Positions 57,891-64,000 of a stretch of 64,000 nucleotides of DNA are shown one piece after another. Each line of letters opens with the position of its first letter. The stretch's first letter is position 1. A program made the position numbers and the translations under genes. Source of the DNA: Aselliscus stoliczkanus. Lineage: Eukaryota; Chordata; Mammalia; Chiroptera; Hipposideridae. Below the pieces are notes generated by a model, which did no database searches, had not been told where the DNA came from, and saw only the letters and a list, made by a program, of their open reading frames with translations. The DNA is taken from positions 178,861,678 to 178,925,677 of the forward strand of contig CM066728.1 in the NCBI GenBank assembly GCA_033961575.1, read 5' to 3'.

Positions 57891-60234
57891 CAAAACAAAA
57901 GCCAAGTTATTTTTACTGTAGGGAAGATTTTCAGAGAACAGCATGTTCACAATCCCTATGTCTCAGTGTCTCATTGTCAACTGGGGAGGCTGAATTAGCT
58001 GAATTAGCCCTCAGAAAGTGGTTGGAGTGCCTAGATTCAGAGCAAGGGAGGTGGCTGGTGATGAGGACTATTTCCCATGAGCCTCAGAAAGGGAGACCTG
58101 ATGAACTCTCCCTGACCCACAGCTAGACCTCTCCTGTTGACTTGCCCTGTGCTCTGAATTCAGTGAGTTGCCACTTCTGCCTCTCAGATGCATTGTAAGT
58201 TCACTACTCTCCACAATTTGTATTTAAACATGTAAACATCGTTTAGCTTTAGACATACTGATACAGCCAAACCTTCCTTGCTCTGCCCTTTCTGGGCACA
58301 TAAAATATTGTCTTTGTGTCGTTTACTTCTCCCCAAACTCATCCATTCTGTGTTGATTGTATTTTCTAAGTCTCAGAAATTTGAGGGTACTCTCTGAGTG
58401 TCTCCCAGCATGGAGATAACCAGGGTTTCCCTATCTGCCCTCCTGGTTCCAGAAACTCACAGCCAGGAGACCAGTAGCACAAAATTCCTTCCTGTCCTAA
58501 ACTGGCTTAATTGGATGCGGGTTTCACTGCTGAAAATGTAGATGAGAATAACGTACAGTAGAAGAGATGGGGGAATGGGAGGGGGGACTCTAAGAATATC
58601 ACCAAAATGTCACCTACCTAACATTCAGAAGTATTGATTACTTTTTGTCCAGGCAAAACCATGGCTAGGTGAAGGAACATTTCTGATGTATACAAAGTCA
58701 GCATAAAGATTGAAGAGCCATGGACTAGTCGTATTCAGCACTCAGCTGGCTTGCTCAGAAATCTTCGGACTCTGAATGCTGTAGGCAGCATTTTGAAGGA
58801 AAGCGGTAGTTTCTTGATAAATTGCTTCAGTCTGGATCCGTGCAGTTGAGCAATACTTACCAATGCAGATGAGGCCTGTCCAGGTGTAGGCCACTGATGA
58901 GGTCATAGCCAGAAGGGAAATGTTTTTGGTTGTCATTGATTTTATAAGATCACAAAAGGGATACTGGAAGGCCTGCCTGACATCACCAATGGAAAATGAG
59001 AAGATGAGGGATGGGCATATCTTTCATTGAAAGGAGAGAACACAGATGAGCTCATTCAACGTTTTCGCAGGAAAGGAGAAACAGAAAATATTTCTCCTTC
59101 CCTGGCATGTTTTTCTGCTTTTTTTATGAGTTGAATAGCTGACACATACTGTGTCTAATAAAGAGATCACAGAAACCTCTCTGGGAGAATAAAAATAAAA
59201 GGCAGTCGCTTTTGAAATTCTTTTTCTTTCCTTTCCTCATCATGATTTAGTAGCTGCAATAAAAGACAGGCAGTTTTGTAAACCTTTCATAATGTAAGTC
59301 CTTTCAAATTGGCATTTCTGGATTTTTCATCCAGCAGTTCTGTTAACCAGAGGAAGACTTTGCTTCATAGAGCCTTTGACTCAGAGGGGGCCTTGTCACC
59401 AGTGGCAGACACTGACAAAGGGAGGTTCGCTCCGGTTCACTAGATCGGAGGGAGAGGCAGACAAGTTTGGCTGTCTGAACAACAGGGTAATGACCATGGA
59501 CTTCAAGCTGCCATTAGGGGACCTCCTTATCTGACAGAACACCGAGTAGCCAAGGCCCATAAGTTTTCCTCAGTACAAACACATGTGCATCATGCCCACT
59601 GAAGACACCTTGCTTTTGTAGAACTTAGATAAAATGGATAAATTTATAACAGGAGAGTCCAGTGTTCTCTGCTCCCCGGTAAACTAGAGTAAACCAACAA
59701 GGAAGTACAAATGATCCAAGCTAGCTCATCTCAAATCCTGAAAAGGCAATTCCCACATCGATCCCATGGAATGAGAGAGGAATGAGACATAACAGTATCC
59801 TTGGTTGGTCGTTTCTAGGAGAGGCTGCAGCATGACACAGCTGTACTGGATATGGGGTCCTTTGTCAAGGGAATGTGCAAAACAAGTTGTGACAGCCCCA
59901 CTTGCTGCCTTAGTCTCTTGAGGAATCATTAATTCAATTGAATGATTAGAAGTGGTAACCTAAGTAACCTGACACGCTGGCATTGGTGAAAAGTATCTTT
60001 AGAAAATGAGTGGAGAAGAGGGAAGCCATGTGGACTAGGAACATCTGGGAAAGGGCAGGCTAAGCGCTATCCACTTCCTTAGGTACTAAATACAAAATGT
60101 ATACTGAAGCCATACCAACTTACCAGAATCACAAGAGCAAAGAAATTCCAATTCCTTCTCAATTGTTAAGCAAGGTAAATAATCACAATGTTGACTCTGA
60201 CTCATCAAGAAAAGGTTAAATCAGGTTAAAACTA

Positions 60235-61195
60235 TTTTTTGTCTGCTTTATCAAGGTATAATTTACGTATCATAAAATCCACTCATTGTAGGTATGCAAT
60301 TCAGAGGGTTTTTTTTTCTTTTTAGTAAATTTTTTAAGTTGTTTAACCTTGTACATAATCTAAAGTGGTGGGTGGTTTTTTTCAAAAAACTTTATCGAGG
60401 TATAATTCACATACTCATACTATGACAATTCAGCCACTAGAAGTATATAATTCAGTGGCTTTTAGTATATTCAGAGTTATGCATCCATCACTATACTCAG
60501 TCTCAATTTTAGAGCATTTTCATTATCCCAGAAATAAACTTCACACCCCTTTGCCATCACTCCCCAACATTCCCCCACACTTCTTCCAGCCCTAGGCAAC
60601 CAGTAATATACTGTGTCTCCACAGATCTGCCTATTCATCATACAATATATGGTCCTTTGTTACTGATTTTTTTTTTGCTTAACATAATGTTTTCAAGGTT
60701 CATCTGTGTTGTAGCATATATGCTGCATTCCTTTTTATAGCGGAATAATAGTACATTGTGTGAACATACCACGTTGTGTCTTCCATTCATCAGTTGATGG
60801 GCATGTTGGTTGTTTCCACTTCTTGGCTATTGGGGATAATGCTGCAATGAACATTCATGTGCAAGTTTTTGTGTGGACATATGTTTTTATTTCTCTTGAG
60901 TATATGTACCTAAAAGTGGAACTGCTGAGTCACGTGGCACATATATGTTTAGCTTTTTAAGAAACTTCCAATTCTGTTCCAAATTCCAAACTGGCTGCTC
61001 AAGTTTAGATTTCTACCAGCAATGTATGAGGGTTCCAGTTTCTCTATATTTATCGCCAACAGTTATCTATCTTAATTTATTCTGGCCACTCTCATGGATG
61101 TGAAGTGATAATTCACTGTGATTTTAATTTCTGTTTCCCCCAATAACTAATGATGTCAGACCTCTTTTCATGCACTTATTAGTCTTATATCTATC
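60235..61195 (-). mobile_element. Old L1 fragment, antisense
   Basis: 'CTTTATCGAGGTATAATTCA', 'TTGCTTAACATAATGTTTTC', 'AGTTGATGGGCATGTTGGTT' and 'TTTTTATTTCTCTTGAGTAT' are antisense L1M 3' sequence. The first 100 bp are a partial duplicate of the same L1 part (60243-60310 and 60385-60455). Confidence 0.78.
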
Positions 61196-61242
61196 ATCTT
61201 TGTTGTAGTGATAACTTTGGTGAGATAGACAGTGCATACGGC

Positions 61243-61830
61243 CTGTATATTCTTTTTTAGTGCTGCCATAACAAATCACCAACAATTTAGAGTCTTAAAA
61301 CAACACGAATATATTATCTTACAGTTCTGTAGGTCAAAAGTCCAGGACGATCTCACCAGGATAAAATCAAGATGTCAACGGGCTGTATTCCTTTCTGAAA
61401 GCTCTAGGGGAGAATGCTTTTCCTGCTCATAAGGGCTGTTGGCAGAATTTGGTTCCTCATGACCACGGACCCTGTTCCCTGTATTCTTGCTGGAGATAAA
61501 CTGAGTGTCATTCCCAGCTTCTAGAAGCCACTGCTTTCCTTAGCTTTTGGCCGTCTTCCTCCACCTTCAAAGCTAGCAATGGTGGGTCGAGTCCTTCTCA
61601 CATTGCATCTCTGACAAACTCTTCTGTCTGTCTTCTGATTTTATAGCTTATGTGATTAGATGGGACATGGCCTAGATAATCTAGGAAACGTCCTTATTTT
61701 AAAATTAGCTCATTAGCTACACAATTCCATTTGTAACCTTAGTTCCCCTTTGCCATGTAATCTAACATAGTCACAGGCTGCAGGGATTAGGATGCAGACA
61801 TCTTGCGGGGGCCATTATTCTGCCTACCAC
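61243..61830 (-). mobile_element. MLT1 (ERVL-MaLR) LTR, antisense
   Basis: 'TTAAAACAACACGAATATAT', 'CACCTTCAAAGCTAGCAATG', 'CCATTTGTAACCTTAGTTCC' and 'GGGCCATTATTCTGCCTACC' ending in ACA give a nearly complete MLT1 LTR. No internal sequence is seen. Confidence 0.88.
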
Positions 61831-63689
61831 ACCTTGTCTAAAAGACACAGCTCATTTTCATCTATTGCCAAAGGCAACTGCAAATCTAATGTTAATAAAC
61901 CTTCCAATTTTTCCAAGTAAGCCAAACCAAAACATACACACTCACACATTCTTTATTTTAATCCCTCACTTTTTAACTGAGCCCAGCTAATTCAAATTTT
62001 TAAAAATTCTTTTTCAGCATAAACATGTCTGTGCTCTGAAGATAAACTGGCAGCTACCAGTACTCCGGTTAAATCTTCCATATTCTATATTCCCTGCTCA
62101 TATAGTGCACCTCATTTCCCAGATATTGTTAGAGCATTACCTAAAATGCAATAACAGTCTATTTTATTAGATTACACTAACTAAAACCATGTAATGATTT
62201 GAATGGGAGAGAAACATTTGGTTTTACTATTACTAAAAAAATAAGTTTATTGTAACAATAGAATAGGGAAAGTGTTTGCCTCATTGCAAAATTTAGAAGC
62301 AGATTTAGAACTATAAATCTGTGTCCTTAATGTAAACAGAGGCACACGTGAGTCTCTTTTAGACCTAAGAGTTCTACTAATCTCTTACATACAAATAAAG
62401 TACAGCGATCCACACCCACCACTACCAGCTATAACCTCCCCTTACCAGAAACTCCAGCATTTGCAAATTTACTTTCTTTATCTTTGGGAGAACAGAAGAC
62501 TAGATGGCAAAGAAGTACAGCTTTTGCAATGATGTCTTGGAAGGATAACAGATGAGAGGAAAAATTCTCACAGAACTGGTAGGAAGAAAGGGTGCAGAGC
62601 AAACAGAGTAAGCTGAAAGATCAAATGCTGACTCAAGAAGCAGGAGGTGGGAATCAAGGAGACCTTGCAAGAGAGTCAGCAGGACAGGATGGAGTTAAAA
62701 ATTTCTGAGCTACAAAATGCAAAAGGCATTTGGAGGGAGAACCAGACTAAAAAAAAAAAAAAAAATCATGCATTTTAATATGACTATTATCTGTAACAAA
62801 GCCACTCTTGTTGAAATTGCCAGGTAGCCAGATCCCGAAAAGTTTCTGGCCAGCAAGAAAGGGTAACTGAATATTAATAGTCAGTATCCATCATTAGTGA
62901 TTTCAGATGTATAAGATGTTATTTATAAGGGTTTCATATGTTCACACTGATTGTGGTCCCTTAAACTTTGCTTAGCTCATAAGATCTTAAATTCTTCAAC
63001 AAGGAATTCTCATTTCAGGGAGTTTTTGCAGATGTAACTCCAGTGTCCCTTGTAAGGGACCTATGCTAATTGCATTGTAAGCAGAGGCTAGAATTTCTTA
63101 AGGCATTGCTTTGATATTCTCACTGATTACAGGGCATTATCCATTGATTAAATCTGGGTTAATACAGTTTGCTTAGTTTTAGGTATTGAAGTATGTGAAA
63201 TTTCTAACACCTCACTTCTGTATACTCAAATATTTTAATTAGTGAGCATCACTATTTTATTCACCTTTCTCTTAGATTGAGGTTTGGGTCTGCCATGGAT
63301 GATACAACTGTTTTCTTGAACAGTCTCATGGGAATCATCAGTTAGTCAGCCTGGCATATATTGTTTAATAACTTCTCTTGAAGTAGACTATTTTTGGAAT
63401 CTCTGACACGGTCAGCCTCAGTGTGACTTTTCAGCTCTCTGTGTCTGACCAGGTACCAGATTCCAGTTTCAGGAGAATCCATTGTATTTAAATTATTTCT
63501 TCTAATTCTGAAACAGTTCTTCAAAATAGAAGCTGTTGAGTTCCTTCTCACTAACAAATTTTTTCCCTTTCCTCTTTCCTTTCTTTAAAAGTTTCCCTTT
63601 CTGTGTGTTTTCTTAGTTTACCAGAAGTTCCTAACACTGCTTGTTCCTCCTAGCATCTTCTACTCTCATAATGTTAGCATTCTGATAGC

Positions 63690-63900
63690 CAACATTTATT
63701 CAAATCTCACTCTCTGCTAAAGCACCGTTCTAATAGCTTTGCATGCGTTAATATACTTACTCCTCTCAACAACCATAGAAGTAGAACACTAAGGCACAAA
63801 GAGATGAAATAACTTACCCAAGGTCATTCAGCTATTAAATGATGGGGCCCAGACACCTGGCATGCAGGATGCCACTTCTCATGCCCATGCCCACTGCTGG
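63690..63900 (-). repeat. MIR SINE
   Basis: 'TCTCTGCTAAAGCACCGTTC', 'AACACTAAGGCACAAAGAGA' and 'CTTACCCAAGGTCATTCAGC' are antisense MIR. Confidence 0.75.
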
Positions 63901-64000
63901 CATCACTAGTTTATCATTTATGCTAATGTTTATGCTGCTCAGCCCTCATGAATATATAACCCAGGATCTGCATCAGAGCAGTTCTTCAGGAAGACTCTGC

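Larger units (their letters stand above)
1..64000 (+). other. ADAMTSL1: ADAMTSL1 gene, internal portion
   Basis: The five exons listed separately encode consecutive parts of ADAMTS-like 1 (punctin-1), a secreted extracellular-matrix glycoprotein related to ADAMTS proteases but without a catalytic domain. Recognition rests on the order TSP1-TSP1-TSP1-Ig-linker-Ig and on near-identity with the mammalian protein as I remember it. Exon phases are mutually compatible and the joined frame has no stop. I found neither the preceding exon (ending in a ..DPCPA-type sequence) nor the following one (starting near KPLVK in human) in the window, so both ends of the window are taken to be intronic. ADAMTSL3 is the closest paralogue; the linker sequence of exon D favours ADAMTSL1. 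Confidence 0.93.
54678..64000 (+). other. Intron downstream of exon E (partial)
   Basis: The donor is GTAACA and the following exon is not in the window. It contains L2, MIR, SINE, L1 and MLT1 copies. A run of about 19 T lies at 55891-55909. I recognise nothing in 55035-56575, 57910-60230 or 61835-63685. Confidence 0.85.

Overview
The window is vertebrate (mammalian) genomic DNA: AT-rich, intron-dominated and packed with L1, L2, MIR, MaLR LTR and DNA-transposon remains. No prokaryotic operon, phage or CRISPR structure is present. tRNA-derived SINEs with a GGCCGGCCNAGTGGC-type start and a 'CTGTTCCCCTTCCC..ATTCCCCAA' tail, plus 81-82 bp mariner-type MITEs, point to a bat. The SINEs most resemble the Rhin family of rhinolophoid/yinpterochiropteran bats. 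This assignment is from memory of the families and was not searched.

One protein-coding gene crosses the window on the + strand: ADAMTSL1 (punctin-1), a secreted ADAMTS-like matrix glycoprotein. Five internal coding exons are present: A 12822-13032, B 28235-28414, C 33957-34110, D 34976-36101 and E 54550-54677. All have canonical AG/GT borders and compatible phases (2-0, 0-0, 0-1, 1-2, 2-1), and together they read as one uninterrupted frame. A-C encode three successive thrombospondin type-1 repeats. D encodes a first Ig-like domain, a long linker and the first half of a second Ig domain. E completes that second Ig domain. The start codon, protease-like N-terminal modules, earlier TSP1 repeats, later Ig/TSP1 modules and PLAC domain lie outside the window.

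Layout: 1-12821 is upstream intron dominated by a composite, internally deleted L1 (3296-9066) carrying nested insertions. 13033-28234 is an intron with two SINEs, an MLT1 LTR, a Tigger element and a young L1 with target-site duplication. 28415-33956 has a Rhin-like SINE and an L1 inserted into a MIR. 34111-34975 is a short intron ending in a very long pyrimidine tract. 36102-54549 is a large intron with two complete mariner MITEs, many MIR/L2 copies, a 110-bp tandem duplication and simple repeats. 54678-64000 is intron with a SINE carrying a perfect 16-bp target-site duplication, an old L1 and an MLT1 LTR.

No undescribed gene system is evident. The most interesting items are splice-signal oddities at exons A, B and D, SINEs sharing one tail behind different heads, intact MITEs, and unexplained local duplications.
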